The notes beneath the pieces are model-generated. The model searched no databases. It was not told the DNA's origin and saw nothing but the letters and a program-made list of their open reading frames with translations. The position numbers and the translations under genes are program-made. 60,134 nucleotides of DNA from assembly GCF_000765215.1 (NCBI RefSeq), contig NZ_JPJE01000033.1, positions 1 through 60,134 of the forward strand, read 5' to 3'. Source of the DNA: Eubacterium sp. ER2. Lineage in GTDB: Bacteria; Bacillota; Clostridia; Lachnospirales; Lachnospiraceae. The first letter of the stretch is position 1. Each line of letters begins with the position of its first letter. Of the stretch, positions 60,101 through 60,134 are shown piece after piece.

Positions 60101-60134
60101 GCCAAAATGCCAACTCCCATATTTTCTTATAAAG

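Overview
The window reads as a chromosomal segment of an endospore-forming, Gram-positive Clostridia, most probably a Lachnospiraceae gut anaerobe. Reasons: sporulation genes (cotJABC, spoIIGA, sigE, sigG) lie beside a Firmicutes-type division and cell-wall cluster (mraZ to ftsZ); Shine-Dalgarno sites are strong; TTG and GTG starts are common; LytR-CpsA-Psr (LCP) wall-ligation proteins and many secreted modular wall enzymes are present. The species is not determined.

Layout. (1) Positions 1-17.6 kb are visibly AT-richer than the rest. They hold a surface-glycan and wall-enzyme region: the 3' end of a Bsp-like-repeat glucosaminidase, a large GT-C-like membrane protein, a polyprenyl-sugar-synthase-type GT2, a two-gene polysaccharide ABC exporter, an unknown membrane protein, a double-domain GT2, an L,D-transpeptidase with eight Bsp-like repeats, an NlpC/P60 enzyme with six lectin-like modules, and another GT2. 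(2) 17.6-19.5 kb: a GerMN lipoprotein and a MerR regulator fused to a methyltransferase. (3) 19.5-32.4 kb: dTDP-rhamnose synthesis (rmlABDC), a convergent GT2, a polyprenyl glycosylphosphotransferase, two LCP proteins flanking a Wzy-like polymerase and a GT2, and a cohesin-like membrane protein. (4) 32.5-42.7 kb: glmS, UDP-galactopyranose mutase, an HtrA protease, glyA, a CsoR-type regulator, cotJABC, a first FtsW-family protein, DegV and a small membrane protein. (5) 42.8-54.4 kb: mraZ-rsmH-ftsL-pbpB-spoVD-like-mraY-murD-ftsW/spoVE-ftsQ-ftsZ. (6) 54.4-60.1 kb: spoIIGA-sigE, a beta-CASP metallo-beta-lactamase protein, sigG, a HAD phosphatase and a small acidic protein.

How the genes could work together (inference). 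The rml genes supply dTDP-rhamnose, glmS feeds amino-sugar synthesis and glf would give UDP-galactofuranose. The phosphotransferase starts a lipid-linked glycan, the GT2s extend it, a Wzy-like protein and/or the ABC exporter handle polymerisation or export, and the LCP proteins attach polymer to peptidoglycan. Secreted enzymes with repeated modules probably bind and remodel that wall.

The strongest non-coding signals are these. Six GTGG/ATGG boxes at exact 10-nt steps, plus a seventh, lie over the mraZ promoter. A spoIIG-type promoter (CTGACA, 22-bp spacer, TATAAT) with Spo0A-box-like sites precedes spoIIGA. A sigma-E-like promoter precedes cotJ. A MerR-style 19-bp-spacer promoter with a perfect dyad lies between the MerR-methyltransferase gene and rmlA. 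A stem-loop swallows the ribosome binding site of the second class B PBP gene. No tRNA, rRNA, CRISPR array, transposase or integrase was seen.
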